56,288 nucleotides of DNA from Dehalococcoidia bacterium (lineage in GTDB: Bacteria; Chloroflexota; Dehalococcoidia; Lucifugimonadales; UBA826): assembly GCA_029936675.1 (NCBI GenBank), contig JAPYSB010000013.1, forward strand, positions 1-56,288. Reading direction: 5' to 3'. Below are positions 34,511 to 43,659 of the stretch, in pieces. Under the pieces are notes generated by a model. The model was not told the DNA's origin and did not search any database. It saw only the letters and a list, made by a program, of their open reading frames with translations. The translations under genes were made by a program, and so were the position numbers. Every line of letters begins with the position of its first letter. Positions within the stretch are counted from its first letter, which is position 1.

Positions 34511-36382
34511 ATGAAGCAGCTGATAATGCTTTTTGCCATTTCTATGTTAACCGTTGCGATATTTGCATGCGGACCTGCCGTAGGTAGAGCCGTTGGAGAC
34601 GCTGAAGTAGACGTGGATGCAACGCTTGCCGAAATGGAACCACAAACAGAATCGGAACAAGAACTATATGACATGCTCAAAGAGATTGACCGATTGCACA
34701 AAGAGGAGAGGGCAGAGCTATTAGCAGCCCTCAGCAATTCCAGTGGGGTCATTGATGAACTTCTCGTATTAATAGGGCACGATGTAAATTTTGATGTAAA
34801 TTCTCTATCAGCCGGTAGTTTAATCGACGGAGGAGCCGGGGATACAGACCTATCAGATCTTATAACCCGTGCTAAATCGACCAGAGATCGGGAAGAGGAA
34901 ATACAGACCGCCCTTGAAAATGCTGAGAAAGTTCCATGGGATCGAATTAAGTTTCTTAACGAGCAGTTAGAGTCGGCCAACGCCGAGTTAGGTGCTCTAA
35001 ATAAAGACCTCTCCGAGGCAGCTAAAGAATTAGATCATGCAGACCAACTTGAAGCAAAACTGGTTTTTGGATTAAAAGGACAGGATTCTGAATACACTGC
35101 CTTGGCAAGAAGAGCAGAAGAAGCCTCTGAAAAAATAGAGGTGATTGGGCACATTCTCCAGGTAGCATTCGATGGTGAAGGTGAAGAAGAATCTGCGACC
35201 GAAAAACTGATACGACTCGATGGTAGAGAAATTATCGCCGCACACCTAGAAGATTGTATCAATGATTCGCAATCATCAAATTCCAGAGTGGCCAGAGAAG
35301 ACTGTGCTGATGAAGCGATTGTATATCACCAAGACATGAGACTTTTTGAACCCACTGATGTGGATAACATCAATAATGCTGCAATGTTGTCCGACCCAGA
35401 CACGGAGGACGCTATTTACGGGGTAATAGACTGTTTGGAAGAGATGGAAAACATAGTATTCACCATGGACATGGTTGAAGATCCTGTGACGGGTGACTTT
35501 ATCGGAAGGGCTGAGCTATTCCAACGTAACTGCTACAGAAATGTGAACGAGAGTATTGTCGCATCTGCTGATGGAAACTCCCCAGACGGTAGGGCAGTAA
35601 TCAGCAGTAGCGACGATGCCGCGACATCATTAAAAAGAAAGCTTGACTCTGAGGATAGAGAGGCCAGGGCGATGCGTAAAGCTATCCGAAATGGACTCGA
35701 TGACATAAGCGACAAGCAGTTCAAATCCAGCGTGGAAGACCTTTTATATGACAAATCTTTAACTGGAGAAGGTGTCGAAACCCTAATGGGTAACATCCTG
35801 AACCTCGCGCAAGATGATCTAGAATGTGATCCTCACGGTATTAAAGGTGAGCCTTGTGACTATGACGATGAATATTACGAAGATGATCTCGAGGATATAA
35901 CCAGCAACACAGCAATGAGACTTCACGAAGAAATCTGTGAACTTGACGGCATGAAAGACGATTGTTGGGAAGCTCTAGAAGATCCTATTTGGTCTATCGT
36001 TAATCAGGCAGCTGAATCCTTATATTCAACAGCAACAACCCTGGGTAGCGATGAAGCATACGCAAAACTTAACGGTATATCTGATGTCATATCCAATGCG
36101 ATTCTATCTTATCAAAACCTAGCCCTACAATTTGCAAACGTCGATGGTGATGCTCTTAACGATGTGGTTCAAAATGCAGCAGCAGGGCTAGTTGGTGGTA
36201 TTACCCAAGGCGATAACTGGGGCATGGGAGGGGCTGTTAGTGGCGAGTTCGAAATTTGTATCAATACTCTGGTTGAATCTGACGATATGGAGATCGGAGA
36301 TGCTGCCGCTGAGTGCCTTGAATACACCTCAAGCGCTTTTTCAGCAGAATTTGGGTTGGGAAATAGTAATAAAGACGATTAG
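34511..36382 (+). CDS. Unrecognised lipoprotein B: paralogue of lipoprotein A
   Basis: 623 residues, with AGGGG nine bases before the ATG. The signal peptide ends FAC (Cys20), then GPAVGRAVGDA and VDVDATLAEM as in A. The coiled-coil part holds RIKFLNEQLESANAE. As in A there are exactly ten further cysteines in five pairs: 249/265, 308/341, 439/449, 476/485 and 583/602. The third pair is the best conserved, with ten residues between cysteines and DLECDPHG here against DLDCDPQG in A. The rest has diverged: B is very acidic (DYDDEYYEDD) and lacks the Gly/Gln-rich tail. Old tandem duplicates kept under the same promoter; function unknown. Confidence 0.85.
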   Translation: MKQLIMLFAISMLTVAIFACGPAVGRAVGDAEVDVDATLAEMEPQTESEQELYDMLKEIDRLHKEERAELLAALSNSSGVIDELLVLIGHDVNFDVNSLSAGSLIDGGAGDTDLSDLITRAKSTRDREEEIQTALENAEKVPWDRIKFLNEQLESANAELGALNKDLSEAAKELDHADQLEAKLVFGLKGQDSEYTALARRAEEASEKIEVIGHILQVAFDGEGEEESATEKLIRLDGREIIAAHLEDCINDSQSSNSRVAREDCADEAIVYHQDMRLFEPTDVDNINNAAMLSDPDTEDAIYGVIDCLEEMENIVFTMDMVEDPVTGDFIGRAELFQRNCYRNVNESIVASADGNSPDGRAVISSSDDAATSLKRKLDSEDREARAMRKAIRNGLDDISDKQFKSSVEDLLYDKSLTGEGVETLMGNILNLAQDDLECDPHGIKGEPCDYDDEYYEDDLEDITSNTAMRLHEEICELDGMKDDCWEALEDPIWSIVNQAAESLYSTATTLGSDEAYAKLNGISDVISNAILSYQNLALQFANVDGDALNDVVQNAAAGLVGGITQGDNWGMGGAVSGEFEICINTLVESDDMEIGDAAAECLEYTSSAFSAEFGLGNSNKDD

Positions 36383-36410
36383 TAGACCCTCAAGGACAGC
36401 CAGTTGAGAC

Positions 36411-36447
36411 AAAAATGACAGGCCCCATTTTAGGGCCTGTCATTTTT
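36411..36447 (+). terminator. Intrinsic terminator after lipoprotein B
   Basis: Stem ATGACAGGCCC / GGGCCTGTCAT with a short AT loop, preceded by AAAA and followed by TTTTT. Different in sequence from the terminator of A, so it did not arise with the duplication or has been replaced. Confidence 0.92.
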
Positions 36448-36466
36448 CTTTAACAACTCTCGGGGG

Positions 36467-36495
36467 TTGACTTAATTGTTGTCATTTAGTAAAAA
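36467..36495 (+). promoter_or_regulatory. Candidate promoter of the hydroxyacid oxidase gene
   Basis: TTGACT at 36467-36472, 17 bases, TAAAAA at 36490-36495. It lies just past the terminator of lipoprotein B and 41 bases before the start codon. Confidence 0.38.
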
Positions 36496-36536
36496 CACAT
36501 CGATTTCCTACACATCGAATTTCTCGGAAGGTTTGA

Positions 36537-37631
36537 ATGAAAATAGTAACCATAGCTGACCTAAAACAAGTGGCTAGAAATAAAATACCTTCCGACATGT
36601 GGGATTTTATAGAGGGCGCAGCATTTGATGAGATCACAAAACAAAGAAATGAAGACAAATTTCGTGAAATTACCCTTAATCCTAACTTCCTTATAAATGT
36701 CAGTGACCGTGACTTGTCAACAACCATACTGGGGGAAAAAATAGCATTCCCAATAATGATTGCTCCAGCGGGGGGTAAAAGACAATTGCATCCTGATGGC
36801 GAACTAGCAGCGGCGAAAGGCGCAGGCTCATCGGGAACTCTATATGCGCTCCCCACCGCGTCTGGTTACAGCATGGAGGAGGTAGCAGAAGTAGCCACAG
36901 GCCCGCTCTGGTTCCAGCTCTATCATTCGGATGACAAGATCACTGAATACCTTGTTGATAAAGCTAAACGATCTGGTTACTCAGCCATTTGTCTCACAGT
37001 AGATGGGCCCACCTCGGCTCCAAAAGAAAGAGATCTAAGAAACAATTTCAAGCGCAAGCCAGAACTATATAGCGGGAATTTTAGAGATAGACCTGAATTT
37101 ATGCGAAGGACCGATATCATCCCTCCAGATTTTGCCGATTGGTCTGAAGAAAACTACACAGGATTGACATGGGAGAGATTAGATTGGCTCAAATCACTAA
37201 CCGATTTACCTTTGGTAATAAAAGGAATACGAACGGTTAAAGATGCGACATTATGCGCGGAATATGGTGCGGATGGAATAATCGTATCTAATCATGGTGG
37301 CCGCCAAATCGATCGGACATTATCGTCAATAGAAACACTACAGCCAATAGCACATGCCGTCGGCGACAATATCGAGGTATATTTCGATTCTGGAATAAGA
37401 AGAGGTTCGGATGCATTCATGGCCTTAGCACTAGGGGCCCGCGCCGTCTTTGTCGGGCGGCCTACATTTTGGGCTATGGCCTACGATGGGCACGACGGAG
37501 TGAAATTAATGTTAGATATTCTCAAAGCAGAATTTGACAGGTGCCTTGCTTACTGTGGATACAGAACCATATCTGAAATTTCAAGCACTTCAATAAATAT
37601 TCCATCTCATTGGCCTTCACAAATTCCGTGA
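36537..37631 (+). CDS. FMN-dependent alpha-hydroxyacid oxidase/dehydrogenase
   Basis: 364 residues of the LldD/glycolate oxidase family, a TIM barrel that oxidises 2-hydroxyacids through FMN. Active-site residues line up with glycolate oxidase one position lower: Tyr129 (FQLY), Asp156 (LTVD), Lys229 (VIKG), His253 and Arg256 in SNHGGRQ. The usual N-terminal Tyr (Tyr24 in the plant enzyme) is Phe24 here (WDFIEGAAFDE), a change that may shift substrate preference away from small acids like glycolate. No membrane segment. It stands alone after the lipoprotein pair. Confidence 0.87.
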   Translation: MKIVTIADLKQVARNKIPSDMWDFIEGAAFDEITKQRNEDKFREITLNPNFLINVSDRDLSTTILGEKIAFPIMIAPAGGKRQLHPDGELAAAKGAGSSGTLYALPTASGYSMEEVAEVATGPLWFQLYHSDDKITEYLVDKAKRSGYSAICLTVDGPTSAPKERDLRNNFKRKPELYSGNFRDRPEFMRRTDIIPPDFADWSEENYTGLTWERLDWLKSLTDLPLVIKGIRTVKDATLCAEYGADGIIVSNHGGRQIDRTLSSIETLQPIAHAVGDNIEVYFDSGIRRGSDAFMALALGARAVFVGRPTFWAMAYDGHDGVKLMLDILKAEFDRCLAYCGYRTISEISSTSINIPSHWPSQIP

Positions 37632-37712
37632 TAGAAATAAATGCCCCTAAATCCACTTTTTGCTAACTTGGAGCCAGCTTAAAAAACCTCTCATTTGATT
37701 TTCAAATTTGTT

Positions 37713-38540
37713 TTACACATTTGGCATTACTTCTTTCGCAAACCATGTAATACGATCTACCATTTCTTCTGGAGGATAGGACCATATAGATCCGTAATAT
37801 TCACAACCGGCCTCTGAGTAGGAATTGATAGTCTCTATGCAGGGAGTAGCCTCAGTAAAAACGTCGAAATTTTGAAGTGCCCCTTTTAGCGGAATATCTA
37901 TACCCATTTCTAGCCGTAATACCTTGAGAGCTTTCAGGCCTTCTGAGTACAAATTGGGGCTAATGTTAGTCGGTATCCAGGCCTCGGCGTATTTAGCCGC
38001 TAGGTTAAGCATCCTTTTACCTCTGACCCCAAACCACATAGGTGGGTACGGGGTTTGCACTGGAACAGGTGATATGACTGCACCATCCGAATGATAATTC
38101 TTACCGTTATATTTCACTTCATCGCCGGCCCACAATTGGGTGATCAAATCTAGAGCTTCCTCTGTCCTAGTTACTCTTTGGCCCGGGGTACCCCAATTGC
38201 TAAACCCGTCAAATTCCGGCTGGTGCCAGCCAGCACCTACCCCCAGGATAGTCCTGCCTCCCGATAAATAATCTACACTGGACACAATTTTAGCTAGTTG
38301 TGACGGAGGTCTAAATGGGATAGGGGTAACAACAGTACCAAGCTTGATAGAAGTGGTCTGTCCGGCCAGGAAAGCCAGTATGCTCCATGCGTCTAGGGTT
38401 TCCGGACCATCCGGCAACATATAATGATCCCACGAAAGAAATGCATAAAACCCAGCTTGTTCGGCTGCTTTACCTACATCTGAAATTAACTCCTTGTCCA
38501 AATAACCCCTTTTAACCGGGTATATCAGTAGATGTTCCAA
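37713..38540 (-). CDS. LLM-class F420-dependent oxidoreductase
   Basis: 275 residues from TTG 38540 with GGAG six bases upstream. Luciferase-like TIM barrel. Segments FLSWDHYMLPD near residue 34, TSIKLGTVVTPIPFRPP near 63 and SGGRTILGVGAGWHQPEFDGF are typical of F420-dependent members (Mer/FGD-like) rather than of luciferase itself. Because cofE is present at 2.3 kb, F420 is the likely cofactor; FMN cannot be ruled out. It is just downstream of the nitronate monooxygenase gene on the same strand, 19 bases apart, so likely an operon. Confidence 0.85.
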   Translation of the reverse strand: MEHLLIYPVKRGYLDKELISDVGKAAEQAGFYAFLSWDHYMLPDGPETLDAWSILAFLAGQTTSIKLGTVVTPIPFRPPSQLAKIVSSVDYLSGGRTILGVGAGWHQPEFDGFSNWGTPGQRVTRTEEALDLITQLWAGDEVKYNGKNYHSDGAVISPVPVQTPYPPMWFGVRGKRMLNLAAKYAEAWIPTNISPNLYSEGLKALKVLRLEMGIDIPLKGALQNFDVFTEATPCIETINSYSEAGCEYYGSIWSYPPEEMVDRITWFAKEVMPNV

Positions 38541-38559
38541 GTGGTGCTCCTAAATTGAA

Positions 38560-39534
38560 TTAATTTTGTAATCCCTCGCCCAGAGTTTTTAATATAGCTT
38601 CGGTTTCATCCATCATATTACAAATAATTTCAGACACTTTATCGATCGATTTTATTGGCCCAGAACCACTTCCAGCATTCACAGGCGCTACTGTTAAATC
38701 GGCATTTTTATGGGCCAGGGCGATATCTGTCTTAAGTTCTTCTTTGTGCTCCAGTAATTTTTCGTAATTTTGATGCCACCTATCTGTAAATTTATTTCTA
38801 ATGACCCTATGCCCTACGTGAAAAGGAAAAGGAGCGTCGGTAGCCAAATCGTAGGATTTTGTAATGATAGTGTCATCGGTACCCACCTCGGTCAAAGCCT
38901 GCTTAGCCCATGCCGGGCCAAACCATTCATTTGAAGCCACGAATCTACTCCCAACCCACACGCCACTGGCACCCAAAGCTAAAGCGGCTGCAACTCCCCT
39001 CCCATCTACTATTCCTCCTGCTGCCAATACAGGAATTCCAGGGCACGCATCTACTACCGCAGGGGCAATCGAAATGGTACCTATATGTCCGATATGCCCT
39101 CCTCCATCAGTACCTTGAGCAACCAACAAATCAACTCCAATCTCACTTGCATGGATAGCTTGTTCGACTGTTTGAACTTGGGCGAGAACTTTTATTCCTG
39201 CATTTTTTGCATCGGCAACAAACGGAGAAGGATCAGAAAATGAATGCCCAATTAGGTCTACTTTATTTCGTATTGCCACCTCCACAAGTTCACCAATGCC
39301 CTCAACACTAGTTATAAAGCCCACTCCGAAGGGATTATCAGTTATCTCACGCACGCGTTTAATCTGAAATTCCAACCATTCTGGATCAGGGACGGTGCTC
39401 CCCATTCCAAGCATCCCAAAGCCACCGGAGCCTGATACAGCCCCTGCTAGTTCAGCGGTAGCACTGGTTGCCATAGGTGCATTAAAGATTGGGTATTTTA
39501 TCTGGAGAAAATCTGTAAGCGCTGTTCTAATCAT
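38560..39534 (-). CDS. Nitronate monooxygenase family protein
   Basis: 324 residues. FMN-dependent TIM barrel (NPD/2-nitropropane dioxygenase family). N-terminal YPIFNAPMA, the flavin-site segment QVQTVEQAIHASEIGVD, and AQGTDGGGHIGH with His147 at the place of the catalytic base. Also LAAGGIVDGRGVAAALALGA near 175. Many homologues oxidise unknown substrates other than nitronates. First gene of the likely two-gene unit with the LLM oxidoreductase. The 286 bases upstream hold no clear gene. Confidence 0.85.
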   Translation of the reverse strand: MIRTALTDFLQIKYPIFNAPMATSATAELAGAVSGSGGFGMLGMGSTVPDPEWLEFQIKRVREITDNPFGVGFITSVEGIGELVEVAIRNKVDLIGHSFSDPSPFVADAKNAGIKVLAQVQTVEQAIHASEIGVDLLVAQGTDGGGHIGHIGTISIAPAVVDACPGIPVLAAGGIVDGRGVAAALALGASGVWVGSRFVASNEWFGPAWAKQALTEVGTDDTIITKSYDLATDAPFPFHVGHRVIRNKFTDRWHQNYEKLLEHKEELKTDIALAHKNADLTVAPVNAGSGSGPIKSIDKVSEIICNMMDETEAILKTLGEGLQN

Positions 39535-39820
39535 AAAATTAGTCCCGTAATTTCATTCCTAAATATACTTCCGCTCTGCTATATATAACACAAAGGGGAT
39601 GTAATAGCCGTATCCACTATCAGAAACAAAATAGCAGAATACCACCAAATATGGATATAGAATTAAATTTCCACCAAGACAATGACCCACACAGTGAGTC
39701 CGCTTAAATAGAAAAATACTTTTTGCCCCGAGTTTCAATCAAATTGGATACTCTGAATCGTGTATTCATGACGGAAACTAATCGCCACCGAATACAGGTC
39801 TATCAACAAGCATAAAAATA

Positions 39821-41008
39821 TCACAAGACATCCTTCGACAAGTATTTCCTCAAGCCAAGACTTAGCGGAAGTATTGCAAAAGTAACCAATCCCATTACGT
39901 AAGTGGAACGAACCAAACCAAAAACATCCGCCACAAAACCGTACAATAGAGGCGCCCCAATGGTACCTATCTCATTGGTAGTATAAAAAAATCCGTAATA
40001 CCTCGCCCTTCGACCAGTTGGGACAAATTTAGCAACAGTCGCATAGAGAGCGCTAGAGGTACCATTTAGCCCAACTCCCATTACAAGTACAAGAGGCCAG
40101 ATAAGAAGGTACGGAGTATAAAGTGATAACACCACAAATACCGCCGTCATTCCTTTAGTTATCCATATAATGTTAACCGTGCCAATTTTGCCGTCTAACC
40201 ATCCACATACGTATTTGCCAGCAGCTCCCCCGGAAAACAAAAGAAATAAGGCAGTACTTATTTCACCTGTCCCCATTCCGTGACCAACTAGAATAAAAGG
40301 TAAGAAAACAAGTACCCCGGTCCTAGTAGCATTGTCTAAGGCCCCTATGAAACTCAATGAAATGAATGCCTTGTTTTGGGGTGATTCTTCTAAAGGGGCT
40401 CCTGACGGGAGGGTGGTCGCATTTAGTTTAGGGCGTCCCATATTAAGGTTTCGGTTAAAAGCTGAGGTCACTAGCATTAAGAAAATTCCTGCGGCTCCTA
40501 TGTACAACATCGTACTTCCCCAACCGAATGTGATAAGCAAAATTCCGCCCAAGGCCGGAGCAATCATTTTCCCCAAATCGCCTGAGAAATTCACGGTTCC
40601 TACCGCTGCAGAGCGGCCGGAATCGTTATATGCCCTAGAAACCATACTGGAAGCCAATGGGTGCTGTGTCCCTCCTCCTAGGCCCCCAACAATTGCGAAA
40701 ATAAATAGCAACCAAAACCCATTTGATAACCCCATTCCTATTAAACCAGCGGAGGCCCATAAGTTACCCGTAACGAGCATCCAGAATTCTCCGAAATACT
40801 CTGCCAAAAAACCTACTGGGACCTGCAATACGGCAGTGGCCCCACTATGGGTTGACCGGAGTAATCCAACCTCGGCATAAGTCAAACCTAGACTGTCTTT
40901 AATCACGGGTAGAAGTGGTATCAGCAACGCAAATATTAGATCGCTCCATATATGCATTGCAGATCCAAAGATCAAAATACGCCGGGGAGTCATTTGTGGA
41001 TTGGACAT
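39821..41008 (-). CDS. Major facilitator superfamily transporter
   Basis: 395 residues with about 12 hydrophobic helices. The N-terminal RILIFGSAMHIWSDLIFALL and the segment GLGGGTQHPLASSMVSRAY with a His-Pro pair resemble the fosmidomycin-resistance (Fsr) branch of MFS. Substrate unknown; in this setting, an organic acid or drug-like compound are equally possible. The gene is divergent from the aldo/keto reductase with an 82-base gap, so they may share regulation. The downstream gap to the nitronate monooxygenase is 286 bases without a gene. Confidence 0.85.
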   Translation of the reverse strand: MSNPQMTPRRILIFGSAMHIWSDLIFALLIPLLPVIKDSLGLTYAEVGLLRSTHSGATAVLQVPVGFLAEYFGEFWMLVTGNLWASAGLIGMGLSNGFWLLFIFAIVGGLGGGTQHPLASSMVSRAYNDSGRSAAVGTVNFSGDLGKMIAPALGGILLITFGWGSTMLYIGAAGIFLMLVTSAFNRNLNMGRPKLNATTLPSGAPLEESPQNKAFISLSFIGALDNATRTGVLVFLPFILVGHGMGTGEISTALFLLFSGGAAGKYVCGWLDGKIGTVNIIWITKGMTAVFVVLSLYTPYLLIWPLVLVMGVGLNGTSSALYATVAKFVPTGRRARYYGFFYTTNEIGTIGAPLLYGFVADVFGLVRSTYVMGLVTFAILPLSLGLRKYLSKDVL

Positions 41009-41090
41009 GTATTGAAATATCTCGTGGTTAGGTAAAATGAATTGTGATGTTATCAGGGCTCACATAATAATTCACATTCAGGTGCAGTAT

Positions 41091-42020
41091 ATGAAAACCA
41101 GTTTGGATACTTCAAAAATAGGAAAAACCGATGTCAGAGTTACCAGGATAGGAATGGGTGGAGCCCCTTTAGGTGGACTAGATTCTAAAACTGCTCAGGA
41201 CACCCTTGAATATGCCTATGCACAAGGAATACGGTATTTTGACACAGCACCCTTGTATGGCTCCGGGTTGAGTGAAATACATAACGGAGAATTTCTTTCA
41301 ACACTACCAAGAAATGACTTCGTACTATCTAGTAAAGTAGGGCGGTTGATAATTCCCGGAGAAAATATCCCTTTTAATTACACGAAAGAAGGAATCCTTA
41401 GATCCATAGATGAAAGTCTCACAAGACTGAAGTTGGATTCAATAGATATAGTGCTGATACACGACCCAGACGACCATTATAATTCTGCATTGAATGAAGC
41501 GTTCCCCACACTGGCAAAACTTCGAGAGCAGGGAGTGATAAAAGCTATAGGGGCAGGTATGAACCAATGGGAGATGTTAGGACAGTTCGCAAAAGATGCA
41601 GATTTCGATTGTTTTCTTGTGGCAGGCAGATACACGCTGCTAGATCACTCAGCCCTTCACGAATTAATGCCGCTGTGTTTGGAAAAAGATATAAGTCTGA
41701 TACTTGGCGGGCCTTACAACAGCGGAATACTTGCATCTGACCTAGATACTAAAAGCACCTATTTTTATGACCCTTCTCCCTTTGAAGTAATTGAAAGGGC
41801 AAAAAAAATAAAACAGGTATGTGACCGTCATCAGGTACCTCTCAAAGCAGCCGCAATACAGTTTGGATTGATGCACCGGTCCGTAGCTACAACTATTCCA
41901 GGGCCTCGGAGCCCGGAGGAAATAAAAGACAACATAGCAATGGCCTCCATAAAAATAGCCCCCGATTTATGGAGAGAATTGAAACAAGAAAAATTAATCC
42001 ACCCAGATTGTCCTGAGTAA
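41091..42020 (+). CDS. Aldo/keto reductase, D-threo-aldose (L-fucose) 1-dehydrogenase-like
   Basis: 309 residues from ATG 41091 (AGGTG eight bases upstream); longer in-frame readings lack similarity. The catalytic tetrad of the AKR fold is Asp51, Tyr56, Lys82 and His124 (FDTAPLYG, SSKVGR, LIHDPD). IGMGGAPLGGL and FDTAPLYGSGLSE place it with D-threo-aldose 1-dehydrogenase/pyridoxal dehydrogenase-like AKRs that oxidise L-fucose or D-arabinose. This would give the cell a second route for aldose oxidation next to the SDR at 14.0 kb. The substrate is inferred from the subfamily. Confidence 0.8.
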   Translation: MKTSLDTSKIGKTDVRVTRIGMGGAPLGGLDSKTAQDTLEYAYAQGIRYFDTAPLYGSGLSEIHNGEFLSTLPRNDFVLSSKVGRLIIPGENIPFNYTKEGILRSIDESLTRLKLDSIDIVLIHDPDDHYNSALNEAFPTLAKLREQGVIKAIGAGMNQWEMLGQFAKDADFDCFLVAGRYTLLDHSALHELMPLCLEKDISLILGGPYNSGILASDLDTKSTYFYDPSPFEVIERAKKIKQVCDRHQVPLKAAAIQFGLMHRSVATTIPGPRSPEEIKDNIAMASIKIAPDLWRELKQEKLIHPDCPE

Positions 42021-42033
42021 ATCTTTTACTAAA

Positions 42034-42882
42034 TCACAGTTGACGGGCTATGAAATTTTTCATAATTTCTATTGCTTCATCCGATTCTGGCTGCGGGTCT
42101 CTCACAAAACTGTGTGGCATGCCATCAAATATAACCAATTCTAACTCCCCACCTCTAGACTGATAAGTCAATTCGAAGTTGACGGGAATATGGTTCGGAA
42201 CATTAGCGTCCTCCGACCCATGTATAAGAAGAGAGGTCGGCAATCTTTCAAATTCTCCGTTTTCTAAAATATATTGAGGGCTTCCAGATTTCATCCTTTC
42301 TTCATCACCAAAATATGCCAAACTTCCCCTAATCAAGCTTTCCATACCTTCATCCTTGGCATACAAATATCTTGCATGTGAATCCAGTACAGCAGATATT
42401 CCAATGTAATAATCAACTGATGCATCGACCGGGGCTTCATTTACGAGAAAGGGCCGTTTTATGTAGTCAGGCCTAGCAGGGCACAACGCATTCAACATAG
42501 CTGTGTGGCCACCACTAGAAACGCCTAAGATCCCAAAGCTCGAAGAGTCCCCGTTATAAACTTTGGATTCATTTTTCCACCATCTAGCACCATAATTGAC
42601 ATCTATAACTTGAGCAGGGTAGGGATCCTTTGGAGCAACTCTAAAATCTATGGCTGCAACCAATACCCCGCTTTCTGCTAGCTTTTCATCCATATAGTAG
42701 CCATTAAAACGAGTGCCACCTTGCCAAGCACCTCCATGAACATCAAGCAATACCGGGAAGGGGCCGGCTCCCTCAGGCTGGTATATTCTGGCCTTAAAAG
42801 ATTCTTCTCCGTCTTGGATATAAATCTCTTCGGTAATGTTTATAGAGTATGTTCCTCGTGGATTATAGGTGATAGTCGTCAA
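42034..42882 (-). CDS. Alpha/beta hydrolase (esterase/carboxylesterase type)
   Basis: 282 residues from TTG 42882, with GGAG eight bases upstream. Oxyanion motif LDVHGGAW, nucleophile Ser122 in GVSSGG, then an acidic residue in HGSEDANVP and His in DGMPHSF complete the triad. This is the hormone-sensitive-lipase/BD-FAE-like fold that cleaves short esters. No signal peptide. The 13-base gap to the aldo/keto reductase is convergent. Substrate unknown. Confidence 0.83.
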   Translation of the reverse strand: MTTITYNPRGTYSINITEEIYIQDGEESFKARIYQPEGAGPFPVLLDVHGGAWQGGTRFNGYYMDEKLAESGVLVAAIDFRVAPKDPYPAQVIDVNYGARWWKNESKVYNGDSSSFGILGVSSGGHTAMLNALCPARPDYIKRPFLVNEAPVDASVDYYIGISAVLDSHARYLYAKDEGMESLIRGSLAYFGDEERMKSGSPQYILENGEFERLPTSLLIHGSEDANVPNHIPVNFELTYQSRGGELELVIFDGMPHSFVRDPQPESDEAIEIMKNFIARQL

Positions 42883-42906
42883 TTCAATAGCTCCAAATAA
42901 ATGTGG

Positions 42907-43473
42907 TCAGTCGTTTAACTTGGCGGCTGCGCCTTTGTTTTGATTTATCTGGTCTATGTCCCATAAGGAGGAAAAACTAAAAGCCCGGGGACAATGACCA
43001 TAGGCTTCTTCAACGTCGACTAATATACCTTGCAAAATCTTTGCCTTCTCATCTGGATTGGACACCTCCAGTTGTAGTTTAAGGTCTACCAAAGCCTCAT
43101 CTGAAATTACCTTTGCACTACCATTAACACGCAAAGTTTCATTCAATCCTGGGATGAAAAATACGAGCCCGATATGAGGATTAGTTTGTATATTCTGATA
43201 TGACTGAAAAAGTTTATTCCCTGCGACATCAGGCAATAGGAGAGTATTTTCGTCTAAGACTTTAACAAATCCTGGTAGACCACCTTTAGGAGAAGCATCA
43301 CATTCCCCAGAAGAATCTGAGGTAGCCATTACCATAAAAGGAGCCTCTTTTATAAAAGCAATGTGTGATTCGCGCAAGGATTCCACTACTTTGGTGGCTG
43401 CTCTGCCTTTTGGGAACCCAAATTTCTCAGTAAAAGAGTTATCAAAACGTTCTTCTATTTCAGTCTGCGCCAT
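42907..43473 (-). CDS. Pyridoxamine 5'-phosphate oxidase-like flavin-binding protein
   Basis: 188 residues. Split-barrel PNPOx-like family of the MSMEG_1061 type: FMVMATSDSSGECDASPKGG near residue 45, LLLPDVAGNKLFQSYQNI and GLVFFIPGLNETLRVNG. Such proteins bind FMN or F420 and often act as small-molecule reductases. F420 is possible since cofE is in the window. 24 bases from the esterase gene downstream, so likely cotranscribed with it. Confidence 0.83.
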   Translation of the reverse strand: MAQTEIEERFDNSFTEKFGFPKGRAATKVVESLRESHIAFIKEAPFMVMATSDSSGECDASPKGGLPGFVKVLDENTLLLPDVAGNKLFQSYQNIQTNPHIGLVFFIPGLNETLRVNGSAKVISDEALVDLKLQLEVSNPDEKAKILQGILVDVEEAYGHCPRAFSFSSLWDIDQINQNKGAAAKLND

Positions 43474-43659
43474 TTCTTCTTCACTCCTTACTCATTTCTG
43501 TGTTTATGTATAACGGAATGTTAACACGGCTGCTCAGGCGCTATTTTACTGCTGGTTTGCGCTAACAACATCTTCCTGATACCAATACTACTTAGGAATT
43601 AGTACCATAGCCATTAGTCAAATTAGTACGTCGACTCTAATTATTGGAAAGGCTATAAC

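Noticed and set aside
39535-39820. 286-base gap between the nitronate monooxygenase and MFS genes
   Set aside because: No reading frame with a ribosome binding site, no tRNA-like fold and no clear terminator; a weak TGT-TATATA on the minus strand may be the promoter of the nitronate monooxygenase gene but lacks a -35.
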